Source: Linum tenue (Eukaryota > Streptophyta > Magnoliopsida > Malpighiales > Linaceae). From it: DNA of 64,000 nt. A model generated the notes under the pieces. It made no database searches and was not told the origin of the DNA. It saw only the letters and a list, made by a program, of their open reading frames with translations. This document shows, piece after piece, positions 1-12,490 of this stretch. Both the position numbers and the translations under genes were made by a program. Position 1 is the first letter of the stretch. The number at the start of each line of letters is the position of its first letter. Where the stretch lies: the NCBI GenBank assembly GCA_946122785.1, contig CAMGYJ010000008.1, positions 11,929,475 through 11,993,474 on the forward strand. Direction: 5' to 3'.

Positions 1-121
1 CCAGACATCCACATGCAGACCCAGACTCCACTGTCAGACCTACATAAAATGAAAGCATTGCGTGATAAGAACCAAGTTGATAACCCTTCGTTTAATATCA
101 CACAAAAATGAGCATACTTAC

Positions 122-1457
122 CGATGAAGTTGTTCTTGATCCTTTGAAGGATTTGTGTACGAAAACTCCGCAATCCTTGGTGGCGACAATCCCGGACCTT
201 GTTCACGATAGAGAGTCTTCCTCAAGGCTTGCATAAATCTCATCTGTACAAATTAAGAAACGTTTGTACTTAGAAAGAGGTATTTACATTTTTTTGTGTT
301 ATAACGGCACAATGTCACAAATTTACCATTGTTTGAACAGATTGTAGTCGAAAGGAATTGCGGTCTTCATTTGGTTGTGGATCCAAGATATGGACTTCTT
401 CCTTGTCCAACATAATGACAACCAAGTACCAATGGCCATTATCTCATCGGAACACACACCTACATATGCGGAAATTGTCAACACGTATTAAAAAAATAAA
501 CTGACTTATTAAGACGAACAATTTACCTTGTTCACCATATTGGTTCGACTAAGGAATTTTGATTCGTATAGGTATAATGCCCTCTTGGGTGTTATTCCAC
601 ATGAAATCACTAGTTCCTGTCCATGTGGTAGTTGCACAGTTGAAATTTTGTCAACACAATATCATTCACGTTAAAAAAACATGTGTTGTATTTTTTTTGG
701 TGAGAGGAAATTAATCTTAAGCATAATCGGACCACAACCTGTAGTTCAGCAGGCAGATAGCACACTCCTTTTCCGTCCTTAGAATTTGTCCACAACTCTT
801 CTAGAGTCAAGTGGCAGGCCACCGCTATTATAACCTAATATAACATGGACAAAAAACACTTCATGATACTATCAATTGTTATAAAATAATTCTACGTAGA
901 AAGTATTGATAGTGGACAAACAAAACAAAATTTTGGAGTTCCGTTGATTACTTCAGCATCTACGAATGAGCAAGGGCTTAAGGACCACAATGACTTCCTG
1001 GTACAAGAGTTGTTTAAGGTTTTGACCAATACTTCGTCAGGTGGCAGATTGGCTAAAAATATATAGTGAGCAAGCTGGATTTGCTCATCATCGTATTCCA
1101 TAACAGTAGGTAGCTTAAACTTCAAAACAACCTAGAATAGGGGCCGCAAATAAACACGAGTCGAAATGCATTCGTTATGTCTGACAGAATAATGACAAAG
1201 AACACTTCAATGGCAAACATGACACCTTTATTACCTTCTCAACAGAACTTAGAGAAATACTTTTTTCCATTTGGCTTCTTTGTTGTTACCTCAAAGTCAA
1301 ATTCATCGTCCGAAATAAAAACGATGACTGAAGCAGGAATGGGTGGAGTGCTTACACCTTTGGGTATCCTTGGTTTCTTTGTTGGAGTCACAAATTCGGC
1401 GGTCTCCTTCAATGACAGTGAACCTACGATTAATAAATTAACTAGAATGAATTTCAA
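122..1457 (-). pseudogene. Ulp1-like (C48) cysteine protease gene of a Mutator-like element, decayed
   Basis: Ulp1/SENP-type proteases remove SUMO, and C48 domains are known passengers of some plant MULEs. On the minus strand the catalytic triad is readable: His in GHWYLVV (codon near 432-434), Asp in ILDPQPNED (near 381-383) and Cys in ATKDCGVFV (near 170-172). Upstream pieces are at 822-610, 1125-892 and a Lys/Pro/Asp-rich N-terminal piece at 1457-1239 (contains VTPTKKPRIPKG). Plausible splice sites exist: a donor GTAAGT just below 122, and an intron between about 331 and 247 (donor GTAAAT, acceptor TTTGTACAG). The frame slips between the acceptor and the Cys motif near position 195, so the copy is probably inactive. 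The gene runs divergently from the transposase at 2.1-4.2 kb, as expected for a Ulp1-bearing MULE. Its 3' end continues past the window edge. Confidence 0.75.
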
Positions 1458-2073
1458 TGGTTAAAGAGCTATTATACATACCACAAATTTGGACGAAGAG
1501 CGAGTAATCCTCTTATTTTCCATGTTGTGCATCTAAGCTTTAGTCTGTACTCAAAATTGCGGCAAAGAAGGATATGAAACCACTGCTCTACCGCTGAAGA
1601 TTAATTATATATACAAGGTTAGGATAAAATGTGGCGCCATATTTTTCCCGCAGAAAAATAGTTAGGGTTTAGTCTAAGGTACATGAACTTGGGATAAACA
1701 TGGGTAGTTATTAAACCTAAAATTAAAAATATACTTTTTTTTCGATTGAATAAAAAATTGAGTGCAATTAGTAAATATTCGCTCATATTAATATTTGATC
1801 CTTCCCCATACACGTAGTACACAGCTAGAGTCAGCTTGCGTTTGGCTTTACTAAGCAAGGTTTTTCATTTTAAATATTTTCGTTATTTCTGAAAATGGTA
1901 AAGAAATCACTAAGATAAAGAATAGAAAGTTCAACTCGTTCCTACAAAAAATATAAGATATCACAAATCGTGTTATTAATGGGGATAATTATTAAGTGGC
2001 CCATTCAAGCATTAATTCGGCCATCATTCCCAGTAGGGTTTTGTAATCTACATCCTTGGTTCAAATTGTGAAT
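1458..2073. other. Spacer between the divergent Ulp1-like and transposase genes
   Basis: AT-rich interval with only short open frames on either strand. It should hold both promoters of the MULE gene pair. I see no recognisable domain or clean repeat in it. Confidence 0.4.
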
Positions 2074-4204
2074 CTGGTCGTATCAGAAGCAGGAGGCTAC
2101 GACAATTTATGGTACACGAGGAAGGATGCATATAATTATGTGGATAAACAGAGGAAATAACAAATCAGTGAAGGTGATGCCGCAACAGCCTTAGCCTACC
2201 TGCAAGCTAAATGCAGCGCAGACGATCATTTTGTTATTGAACTAAAGAAGGATGACGACGACCGGCTTATTAACATCTTGTGGGCCGATAGTATTTCTGT
2301 TGCTGATTATGCATGCTTTGGAGAATTACTGTCATTCGATGCTACTTACAAAAGGAACATTTACCAGATGCCTCTCATGATTTTTTCAGGTACTTTTCCT
2401 TCACACATAGAATTATCCCGAGCATTCTAAAATAACCCTAGCAGTTTGCATAATCTAACTTATTTTGTACTTTTTTAGGTGTCAACCACCATTCGCAAAC
2501 TTGCGTATTTGCATGTGCTATTTTGGCTAACGAGAGAGAGGAAAATTATATTTGGGTTTTGGGATAGAGCAATGCGTAATGCTATTCAGAAAGTATTTCC
2601 CGATGCAATACATCGTCTATGTTCCTGGCATATAGACAAGACTATAACCAGAAATGTGAAGAATCATCCTACCTTTTTGCCTCGATTGAAGCATTTTGTG
2701 TCAGCTGACTGGGAACCTTCAGAATTCGAAGAAAAGTGGAAATCAGTGGTTGAGGAATGCTCCCTTCAGCACAACAATTGGGTCTCCAATTTATTTGATC
2801 AAAGACATGAATGGGGGTATGCATATTTGCGTTCGAAGTTCTTCGCAGGCTTGAGTACAACATCAAGATGTGAAGGACTGAACTCTCAACTTGCCAATTA
2901 TATCGAGAAGGATAAAAATCTCCTTGAGTTCTTTATTCACTTTGATCGTTGGACTAGAGATATAAGGGAGAATGAGCGTCATGCTGATTTTGAATCCATT
3001 CATCGAGAACGAACCATCACAAGCAATGTCTTAGTCTCACTTCAGAAGAGTGGAGCGGCGGTTTTCACAAAGAACACATTCTTCTTATTCAGAGACGAGG
3101 TTGAAAAGTCGGCATGTTGCATAAGGGTGGAGTCAGAGCGATCGGAAATTGAGCGTGTTTACAAGGTCAAGGTGTCTGGCATGGATAAGGTTTTTCAAGT
3201 CACGTACACAGTTGAACCCTTTGCAATGGAGTGTAGTTGTAATCACTACGATTATATGGGAATACCATGCCGTCATATGATTTTTGTATTGAAAGAAGAG
3301 AGCATACTGGAACTTCCTGAAGGCCTAGTAGTCGAAGATGGTCAAAGAAGCCGAAGACACTAGAGAGCTTGGAGGAACCGGACATAATAGATGAATCGTA
3401 ACTTTTTGCATTGAGGTTTTCCATGACTATCACTTTTAATTTTTTTTAATATTGGTTCGAAGCTAGGTGAACGTTAATTTTACTCACTTTGTATAAAATA
3501 TTGTGTCAATCAGGTATGGTACTATTCAACAAAACAGCTTACAACTAATGTTAAAAGGGGCAAAATCTAGTGAGTGCTTCAAGATTGCTCGTGAGGGAAT
3601 TCAATCATTATGTGAAAAGCTGGACATGGTGGACACTGGCAACGTGGACATACCCGACATTAATAGACCGAAGGCGAATGAAATTTTGGTGGATCCATTA
3701 CAGGTCAAAGCTAAAGGTTCGGGGGCTGAAAAATCTAAAAGGAAGAAAGGAGAACCACGACAGTGTAGCAATTGCGGTGAATGGCGCCACTATAGGACCC
3801 GATGCCCACATCCTGTTGGCTATGTGAAGCCAACCTCAAACGGTGATGCCCCAAATGCTGGTGTTTCGGAAGAAGGTGGCGGTGGCAATGACACCGATGT
3901 TGATCCTCCCACCACTCAAAATCAGTCGGAAACTGTATCGAAGAGAAGGCAAAAGCATTGCAGTAAGTGCGGTTCTACCAATCATAATGCAAGAACGTGT
4001 ACTGGGTACGGGCCATCCGATGATGAAAATGACGATGACGACGATTACGAGCAACCTAGGGTAAGAATAAAATATAATTGTTCATGTCTACACAATGCAG
4101 TTGCATCCAATATTTTTGTACGACTAAAATCGTCGTTATCGATTTTGCATAAGAGGCTTGTTACTAGAAGTAGCAACCTAAGGACCAGAGTTTTGGACAC
4201 TTGA
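2074..4204 (+). pseudogene. MULE (Mutator-like) transposase, FAR1/FHY3-like, broken
   Basis: DDE transposase of the MULE superfamily, which cuts and pastes the element. The N-terminal part (2074-2395) reads LSFDATYKRN, containing the first catalytic Asp, but has an in-frame stop near 2158. The main open part (2479-3363) reads AMRNAIQKVFPDAIHRLCSWH and ends with a SWIM zinc finger (CSCNHYDYMGIPCRHM). The C-terminal part (about 3514-4204) has two CCHC knuckles, CSNCGEWRHYRTRC and CSKCGSTNHNARTC. Damage: near 2560 the sequence jumps from ENYIWVL to DRAMRN, losing the roughly 25 residues that normally carry the second catalytic Asp and shifting the frame. A second slip near 3320 moves the frame into RRWSKKPKTL. 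A likely intron lies at about 3398-3513 (GT...TCAG). Family assignment is secure; activity is not expected. Confidence 0.88.
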
Positions 4205-5755
4205 GATCTTCGGAATACGTGTGTAAAAGGGCTGCAACTATTTGATCAGTGTTGAAAACTTGAAGTGAAGATGGAAGTCCTTATCCTATTCAGATTAGGA
4301 CTATGTGAAGACTGCCACTGTCAGCTTGAAGCGGCATTGTTTGATTTATAAGAAGACTATTGCCTTCTGCGGTGTCGTTTTACTTATGTGTCTCTTTGGT
4401 TTATAAGAAGACTGCTGGTTTATGCGGTGTCGTTTTATTTATGTGTCTCTTTGGTTTATAAGAAGACTACTGCCTTCTGCGGTGTCGTTTTATTTAGTTC
4501 GGATGGATTTGATTTAATTTGATATGGAGGTTGCTCCCTAAATATATCATGTGCAACATTTCAGTTGAATAATTTTTCTCACTCGTTTTTTATTGAATTA
4601 TTATATCTTATTGTTACTTGTTTATAAATTTATTTAATTTTGGCTACTAAAATTATGAAATGCAAATTTTCCTTTTTCCATTTCACTTTATTATTTTAGG
4701 CGTGAAATGACAAGAGCATGCGGCGACAGAGGAGCAGAGTTCGAAATCCGGAAAAAATACTGTTGGCCCAATAGTAAAAAACTTCTGAAAATGGAGGCAG
4801 TAATCAAGAAATAAACTATAGTATTTTTATTGATTGAAAGATCCCTCGCCGATCTAATAAGATCTCAAATACTAAAAGTACAAATCTTGAAAAACAAAAC
4901 AATGTACTTTCCCTCCTCCCACTTTTATACTATACATATGGCAACTTTCCTCTCTTGTATACATTTTCGGAGCATGATCATCATGTATGCGTCAATATAG
5001 CACAAAAGAATCACCATATGACGTAGGATTCCACAACACCTATTATGGAATCGTAACAACATATGATGATTCTTTCGGCAATATTCAGACGGCGACTTAT
5101 TGCCATTGCTCCCCTCCTTGCCTCTAACAAAGACCCTGCATGGAGAAAAAAGCAGAAACAATAAAACGAAGGAGTTAGTTTAACAGTCATGATCTAACAA
5201 TGACATAATGAAAGGAACTGAGATATAAAATAATACGCAGTCTCATCATTACCACTGCACCCGAAAATAAAGCATGGGACAGGAGAACGAAGAGGCGGAT
5301 GGGGTTGATTTTCAGAGTTTCATATTGAGAAGATGGGAGAAAGGGGTCTTTTTAGGGAGTGAGAGGAGGAGGAACGAACAACATCGGAGCATGGTCTCTC
5401 CTTCTCTGATTAAAGAATTTATAAATGGACTTATAAAATTACTTTGCCTTTCCAGCCCTTCCCATTTACTGAAAATCACACTCCCTACCGCTGCCTCGGC
5501 CTTGGTAACGTCAGCACTGGTTATGGGTAAATGCGACTTTCCAAAAAGGAGAAATCTGATTGGGTGACACGCCGCGGCGAGGATTGAAGCTCTTTCACCA
5601 TCGGATTAAAGGAAAAGTTTAGGAATTGACGGCGGGAGATGAGGATGTGCTTTTAGACTGACTTTGTAGATTAACTAACTTTCATTTACCAAAATTAATC
5701 TACTGATTTGGTATATGTTATTGTAACCCTAAACCCTGAACCCTAAACCCTAATA
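4181..5755 (+). repeat. MULE 3' region, longer copy of a duplicated segment
   Basis: Starting at the last transposase codons, 4181-4450 and 5403-5755 are nearly identical to 6622-6890 and 6891-7240 respectively. The 950 bases between them are absent from the second copy. The stretch 4700-5400 has no recognisable gene. A 97-codon open frame at 5274-5567 is shared in part with 6929-7114, but it lies in repeat DNA and matches nothing I know. Confidence 0.75.
4337..4500. repeat. Tandem repeat, about 60-bp unit, three copies
   Basis: Three imperfect copies of a unit containing GGTTTATAAGAAGACT and TGCGGTGTCGTTTTA follow the transposase stop. Two to three copies of the same unit recur at 6778-6890. 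Confidence 0.8.
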
Positions 5756-5880
5756 CCCGAACCAATCAATACCATATACTCTACAACAATAACACCTTAT
5801 ACCCTAACCAATCAATACCTTATATACTTTAAACCATCAACACCTTGCTACCTACCTTATACCCTAACCTTCATCCTTGC
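5720..5880. repeat. Degenerate telomere-like minisatellite
   Basis: Begins with several AACCCTAAACCCT-type units, the plant telomere heptamer. It continues as a roughly 45-base unit built from ACCAATCAATACC, TATACT and CCATCAACACC. The same derived unit occurs at 8100-8275, and the heptamers recur at 7212-7238. Confidence 0.65.
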
Positions 5881-6621
5881 AATTACTTAGCAATTTCATA
5901 TATGGGTGCCACTGCCATATCAACCACTTAAGCAATAGCTCTTGAAGTCATCCACATCCTTGCAAGGTTTTAGCCATTTCTATTGTGAGGCCACACATAT
6001 ATGTATGTATAAACAATTCTTCCATTATAAAACTAACATTTCTAAACTATAAAGATAAAATAGAAAAGGTAAATAAAATCCTATGTGGCATTGCAAGTGG
6101 AATTGCTTATTTAGCAAGATTGCTAATAAGTTAGAAATTGGCTCCACATCCTTGCAATTGAATTAGCAATTGCCAAACACATGCCACCTAAGTTTTAGCA
6201 ATTGCATATGAAAGGGGATGGAGATGGTCTAGGCTTATGCTATAAACCATAACACCTTACCATCTCCATCCCATTGCTTATATAGTGGAATCCTAGGTGG
6301 CACCATTATTAGCAAGATTGCAATGCCACCTAGGATATTTTTTATTTTTCAATTACATTTTTCTTTCTTTGTATGGGCCCACTATTGGCAATTGCTTATT
6401 GGCTTTAGGGATGTAGGGGTTTGGAAATTATCGAATGGGTTTTTTGCTTGATTGGTGACGTGGCGATAAGGGCCCACTTTAGAAATTGCTTATTGATTGT
6501 CACCATCTCCATCCCCAACTTTTAGCAATTGCTAAAGATGAGGTGGAGCATAGATGGTAAAAACTTAGCAATGGTTTAGGGATGGAGGAGTTCTTTCTAA
6601 ACTAGCAAGATTGCTAAATTA
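5868..6621. mobile_element. Cluster of MITE-like foldback fragments
   Basis: The interval is full of the same short words in both orientations: CCATCTCCATCCC, GGGATGGAGATGG, TAGCAATTGCTA and AGCAAGATTGC. This is the pattern of one or more small inverted-repeat elements inserted into each other. I cannot set exact ends or a target duplication. Confidence 0.45.
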
Positions 6622-7240
6622 GGACCAGAGTTTTGGACACTTGAGTTCTTTGGAATACGTGTGTAAAAGGGCTGCAACTATTTGATCAGTGTTGAAAACT
6701 TGAAGTGAAGATGGAAGTCCTTATCCTATTCGGATTAGGACTATGTGAAGACTGCCACTGTCAGCTTGAAGCGGCGTCGTTTGGTTTATAAGAAGACTGC
6801 TGCCTTCTGCGGTGTCGTTTTAATGATGTGTCTAATTGGTTTATAAGAAGAATTCTGGTTTATGCGGTGTCGTTTTATTTATTTGTCTCTTCGATTAAAG
6901 AATTTATAAATGGACTCATAAAATTACTTTGCTTTCCAGCCCTTCCCATTTACTGAAAATCACACTCCCTACCGCTGCCTCGGCCTTGGTAACGTCAGCA
7001 CTGGTTATGGGCAAATGCGACTTTCCGAAAACGGCGAAATCTAATTGGGTGACACGCCGCGGCAAGGATTGTAGCTCTTTCACCATCGGATTAAAGGAAA
7101 AGCTTAGGAATTGACGGCGGGAGATGGAGATGTGCTTTTAGACTGGCTTTGTAGATTAACTAACTTTTTCGTTTACCAAAATTAATCTACTGGTTTGGTA
7201 ATGTTATTGTAACCCTAAACCCTGAACCCTAAACCCTAAG
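6622..7240 (+). repeat. Internally deleted second copy of the MULE 3' region
   Basis: Equals 4181-4450 joined to 5403-5755, with a roughly 950-base internal deletion at a TCTCT microhomology (6886-6890). It is flanked by direct repeats of about 158 bases (6464-6621 and 7241-7402) that both contain GGGCCCACTTTAGAAAT. Confidence 0.8.
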
Positions 7241-7402
7241 GGCAATAAGGGCCCACTTTAGAAATCGCTTATTGATTGTCACCATCTCCATCCCCAACTT
7301 TTAGCAATTGCTAAAGATTAGGTGGAGCTTAGATGGCAAAAACTTAGCAATGGTTTAGGGATGGAGGAGTTCTTTCTAAACTAGCAAGATTGCTAAATTA
7401 GG

Positions 7403-8275
7403 AATTCTTCTAGCAATGCAACATAAATAACTATTCTCTTTTTCTATTTTATTGTTTATTAACTTTTCTTGCCAAACTAAAGTAGATAGGTACTTCAAAA
7501 TTAAAATTCTAACTTTCTGTTCAAAACATAAATTAAAAATTGATAGTCGCTAAGTATCAAACCACAAACCTCTACTTTATTAACTCAGCAACCAAAGGAC
7601 AATTAACCAATTAAGCTACATGACATTTATAATCATCATGTGAAATTTCGCTTTCTTATTAAGTGAAGGGTTAAAATGAACGGTAAATATATCATAGTAG
7701 ATTGTTTCTGCTTCGTGGGGGAGTGAGAGAGTGGAAAAGGGGGAATTAATGAAGAGTTAAATTGGACGGATTGTCTTTACCACGCCACTACAAAATCTTT
7801 CGAAGCAAAAACATGCAGGTACAAATCAAACAATAAATGAAGAAAGATGAAGTTATTAACTCTAACTAATTTACATTCCATATGTGGCGAATAGCTAATG
7901 GCCGGGATCACCAACAAGGATAACCAACAAGGCAAAATAGATAATAGGAACCTACCTTGCAAACACCAAATCATTTTATCTCATACAGATAAATGTGTCA
8001 CGCTATAATAAATATGTCTAAGTTTTTTTTAGTAATAAGGCATTATCAGCATTTATAAGCAGATATAAAGAAAATATAAAATCGAGAAAAAATAAAACAA
8101 CACCTACCCTCACCCTTTAACCAATCAATACCATATGCTCTAAACCATAAACACCTTATAACCTACCCATACACCATGTACTCTATACCATCAACAACCT
8201 AACCCTAAGCAGTCAGTACCCATTTCCTTTAACATCAACACCTTATACAACAATCGTATACCTATACGCTGATAA
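7403..8275. other. Repeat-rich AT spacer
   Basis: No gene seen. 7470-7790 is similar to 8295-8525 (shared words include AATGAAGAGTTAAATTGG), a direct duplication about 0.8 kb apart. 8100-8275 is a second array of the telomere-derived unit described at 5720. Confidence 0.5.
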
Positions 8276-8522
8276 AATTTTACGTTTTAAAAATACTTGC
8301 CCAACTAAAGTACATAGGTACTTAAAAAGTGAAATTCTAAATTTCGTTTCAAAATATAAATAAAAAAATTTATCTTCACTCAGTATCCAACCACAAGCCT
8401 CTAATTAGTTTACAAGAGGTTTATTATGTACGAGTGCATTGCATAAAGAGGGGCAATCAGTGAGATAGTGGAATAGGATCTCAATTAATGAAGAGTTAAA
8501 TTGGGCGGATTGTAGTTTACCT

Positions 8523-8635
8523 CGTGTTAGAAAGAGATAGGTGTGTAAATTCCGTAATCGTGTTAGAAAGAGATAGGTATGTACGAGTGCCGTAATCGTG
8601 TTAGAAAGAGATAGGTGTGTAAATTCCGTCCGGAA
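8523..8635. repeat. Minisatellite, about 37-bp unit, three copies
   Basis: CGTGTTAGAAAGAGATAGG is repeated three times, at about 8523, 8559 and 8597, with variable tails. It inflates a 198-codon minus-strand open frame (9001-8405) that I do not accept as a gene. Confidence 0.85.
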
Positions 8636-9111
8636 ATAAAATGGCGAGGAACAAAACGGCGATTTGTGGATACAAGGATTTGGGATCTTCTCTTCGAATG
8701 TGGATACATAGATTTGGGGTATGAAACATGATGATGTTGGGGATTTAAGATTGGATAGGGAGCTAAATCGAAGGTGGATCAAATAATAAAAGGATTTGGG
8801 TGTCGAAACGATGATTTTGTTGGAGATTTCATATTTGATAGGCAGCTTATGATCGAACTTCGAACTAAGAGGGGACCCTCCAAGACGAATGAGGGATCGT
8901 AGAAGAGAGACTGGAAATTGGTTAGGACGGCGGGTCGTATCCATAGGGTTTAACCTCTTAATCGATATAATTAAACCGGGTACAGTTAGGTTGAAGTCCA
9001 ATGAAAAAAGCTTTAACGCTTCGTGATGCTTTTGGTAATTTTCCTTGCCCCCGGTTACCTATACCTCGGATTTTCCCCTGGGCACCCTAGAACTGCCCAT
9101 ATATATATATA

Positions 9112-9826
9112 TCAAATTACCGAGAAATAAGAAACAACTAAAATTAAAAAATAATTAAATATAACACACATAATTTGGTTCTTCCTCATTTTTTGAGAAC
9201 TCACAAATGCTCCATTCGAACTCATATTTGGCGTTCCAATTTAAGTCACTTTCATCTCTCACTCTACCTCTTGTTATTTTCATGACACAAAAAAACATAC
9301 ACTCTCATTAATCGTCTCTCAACCTCCAATCCATCGAATTGAAGATTAACAACGACAATAAATTGAGACATCACCATCTCCTCCCTTCTCCTTTTTCATG
9401 TTCTAGCTCTAGACAAACTCAAGACCCATTGTCTAGTCTCTTTGCGCTAAATGGAACCTAAAATGAACCAGTTCAATGGAGACTTGATCGAATCCAATCA
9501 ATGATGACTTCGATTACTTTTTATTAGACTTTTCACACCTCAATTGTCGTTACCAAAAATTTCAATCATTAAGTTAAACCTATAAATTTATGCTATACAA
9601 AATGCTCGGGAGTAGGGGTGTTCTAACAATGATTTATTTATATATTTGACTATTCATTGGAAAGATAATCAGTTTCGTATTCGAGAATATCGATTGGGAT
9701 ACCAAAATATGTTGAGATTGAATTCAAATATCCAATTCATTTAAGGATTTTGACTGAGATTAATTTTAGAGTGTAATTCGGTATTCAAGATTTCGGTATG
9801 TGATATCGAGACTCAAATACTATTAC
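9112..9826 (+). mobile_element. hAT-like dispersed repeat, copy 1 (split)
   Basis: About 700 bases are clearly similar in the same orientation to 58452-59155; shared words include CTCTCATTAATCGTCTCTC and ATCCATCGAATTGAAGATT. The copy is cut by the solo LTR at 9827-12598 and resumes at 12604 (GATTTCCACCCC). The match continues into flanking DNA to about 12715. The left end present in copy 2 is missing. Confidence 0.75.
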
Positions 9827-10781
9827 TGAAAACACCCTAACCCGGCCAAGTACTACTTTTACCAAAATACCCTTGATAAACCGTGAAATAAAATAAGAAC
9901 TGAAAGTACTTAGAAAAAAAATAGCGAAAACATTTCATAAATAACTTTAATAAATACCAAAAACAACTGTCATTACTTAAACACAAAGCCTGACACTTGG
10001 GTAAACTCAAACTTTAAAATCCCAAAATGATCTCCAGCCTATACTCATAATCATAAACGGAAACAACTAAAAAGTCTCTAATGCTACTGCTTCCTGAAAG
10101 CCTTGACCAGACATCCTTAGTGGCGCTTGTACTTCCCTTCTCTAGCTGGCTGTCCTCAAACTGCTCCTCTCGAACTCGCTGCTCTCTAACTCCTTTTAGT
10201 CCTCTTCAAACTGGTGAGTGAGATGGGGTCAGTCTACGCCCTTACGTTAAAATCTATAGTACTAGTGGAAGTCGTTTTGTACTTTCACTCTTAACAATTA
10301 TAACTAAAAAATTCTCCGGGAGTTAAAGTTGCTCTCCCTTCTTAAAGCTCAAAACTTGGCTTAAATCTTTTGACTGACACGGGGATCCCTCACTAGCTAG
10401 TCCGGTTGCCAACTCATACGTATGAGAAGTCATTCAGGCTTTCCTTAAACTTAAACTTAGTTAGGGGAGTCGTAACGATACATCCCCCTAACATCTTAAA
10501 CTTATCGTGGTGGCTCTTCACCACGATTCTCAAGAGCATAACTGCTGCTCTGTCTCAAAGATCTCAAGAGCATAACTGCTGCTCTATCTGAAAATCTCAA
10601 ATGGCAACGGACTGGCGCTAGCGACTGAAAACACTTAAAACGACTTCACCTTCTTGAAGGTGAGGTACTTCTTAAAAAGAACTTGTTTATTAAACTTTAA
10701 CAATAACTTATACTCATGAAAATTTCAAGGTAAATAATAACCAGTCACTTCAAGTCATAATTCAAACAAGGCACATATCAC

Positions 10782-11252
10782 TAGGGATGGCAATTTCGAC
10801 CTGACCCGATTTACCCGACCTGTTTGACCTGTTTTGGGGCAGGTCAAACCTGCCCCGTAGGCGGGGCGGGGCGGGGCGGGCATGGGTACCTCTAATCGAC
10901 CCGACCTGCCCTGACCCGCCCCATTCTCGACCCGTTCTTGCCTATATTACATATAATATTAGTCAAATTACTTAGAATTTTCCTCTTATTACATTATATT
11001 TTAGCTATAATAAAAATGTGAATAAATGAAAACCTCAATTTCTTCAATAATTTAACTACATTTTATCATATTATGGTTTCTTTCTTGGTCTTTTAATGAA
11101 AATAACGAATGTTTCTAATTTTTTCGCATAAATTACATACCCAATGGGTCGACCTGCCCCGACCCGCGCCCCGTGATAAATTACCCGACCTGCCATGGGG
11201 CGGGTATGGGTATCGAGATACCCGCCCCGGACCTGCCCCATTGCCATTCCTA
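10782..11252. mobile_element. hAT-type MITE with exact 8-bp TSD
   Basis: 471 bases beginning TAGGGATGGCAAT and ending ATTGCCATTCCTA, flanked by CATATCAC at 10774-10781 and 11253-11260. The inside is rich in CCCGACCTGCCCC words in both orientations. No coding capacity. Confidence 0.92.
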
Positions 11253-12458
11253 CATATCACCAACCATAATCATGCAATCTCAAACATGAATCAAATACTG
11301 CACATACATCACGTAAAGCAATACTCGAAAATACTCAAGGCAAATACTTGAAAAATCGTAAGGCGTAGAATTTACCCCATTTACACTCACCTTACGAGTG
11401 ACATCTCATCATGGCCTGAATCCAAACCGGAAACCTGGGATACCACATCCTCTTCTTGTGTGAATTATCTCCTCCCGTGCCTTGCTAACAGCTGCTGCTC
11501 GCATACGGTCGTCCCAACCTACCTACTTCCTTGAAACAATGTAAACCATGCACTAATAATTGCATTAGCTCATCTGAATTCCCTTGCACTCGTCTACCAT
11601 CCTTTACCCCTAGTATAACTGGAAATCATATCCCCTTATCCAAGTTTTCACCAATTAAAATCCCCTGCACAAAGCATTGAGACGATAGTGATCATCCATA
11701 ATTGGGTATCAATCCTTGTTAGCAAACTCTTTCCAAACAACACCCATCTACGAGCCATAAGCTAGGCAAAAATCAACAGTAGCAAAGGGATTTTATCTCT
11801 CAAGTCACCTCAGCGTTAGGAGCTTCTACCGGAAATGATGGTTTGAGACAGCCCTCGATCGATTCCAAGCCAAGGCGAGCCACAAAAAGTGATCTTCCAA
11901 TGTCGATGCTGCCTCCCAAGACCAGGCGATTCGCGATGAAGCGTTGGTGGTCGTGGAAGAGGCGCCAGTTGAGCCCATCGTCTTCCAGCCTGCAACACCG
12001 CCGCCTTCCTTCGCTGCCCTCTACGATCGTCTCACGTCGGGAGTAAGAAGAAGCTTCCGCCGCCGCCGCTATGAGTTTACCAGTAGGCTCCTTAGCCGCA
12101 GTAGGAGCGGGTACAATTGTCTCCGGGAGAGAAAGAGACGGTCACTTAGACCCTTCGAGCTTCATGATATTCGTCTCCTGTTCTCGTTTATCCCTCCTGC
12201 TTGTCTCTCCTCTAGACCCACGTACCATCGAAGGGGGATGGGAAAAGATTAAACTGCTACTCCCTTCCCTCTCTTCTATCGCATCCCGTCGTGGCAACCA
12301 AGTTAACAGGAGCTGAGTTTTACAGCTTTCTACTTTGAGGAATGCTCACGAGTTAGGGGAGAATTGGAGCGGTCAGATTGAGAAGGAGGGTATTGGCTCT
12401 CGGGAAAAAGAAAATTAACAACCTGATCCGAGTAGGGTAAGGCTCTAGGGTTTTATTC

Positions 12459-12459
<1 letters not shown>

Positions 12460-12490
<31 letters not shown>
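12460..12490. repeat. (TAA)n microsatellite
   Basis: About ten perfect TAA units inside the solo LTR. Confidence 0.95.

Noticed and set aside
1177..1464. 95-codon plus-strand ORF
   Set aside because: Opposite strand of the N-terminal Ulp1-like piece, which has the better match to known layout.
5274..5567. 97-codon ORF with LPTAASALVTSALVMGK
   Set aside because: Part is duplicated at 6929-7114 within a rearranged MULE end; no domain and no support beyond openness.
5720..5760. Chromosome end (telomere)
   Set aside because: Only a few AAACCCT units, degenerate, with long unrelated sequence on both sides; interstitial repeat.
8405..9001. 198-codon minus-strand ORF
   Set aside because: Low complexity, contains a minisatellite (HTYLFLTR repeats), no recognisable domain and lies in repeat DNA.
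11820..12320. GC-richer stretch with overlapping ORFs as a host gene exon
   Set aside because: Lies entirely inside a solo LTR with exact TSD; frames are short and show no domain.
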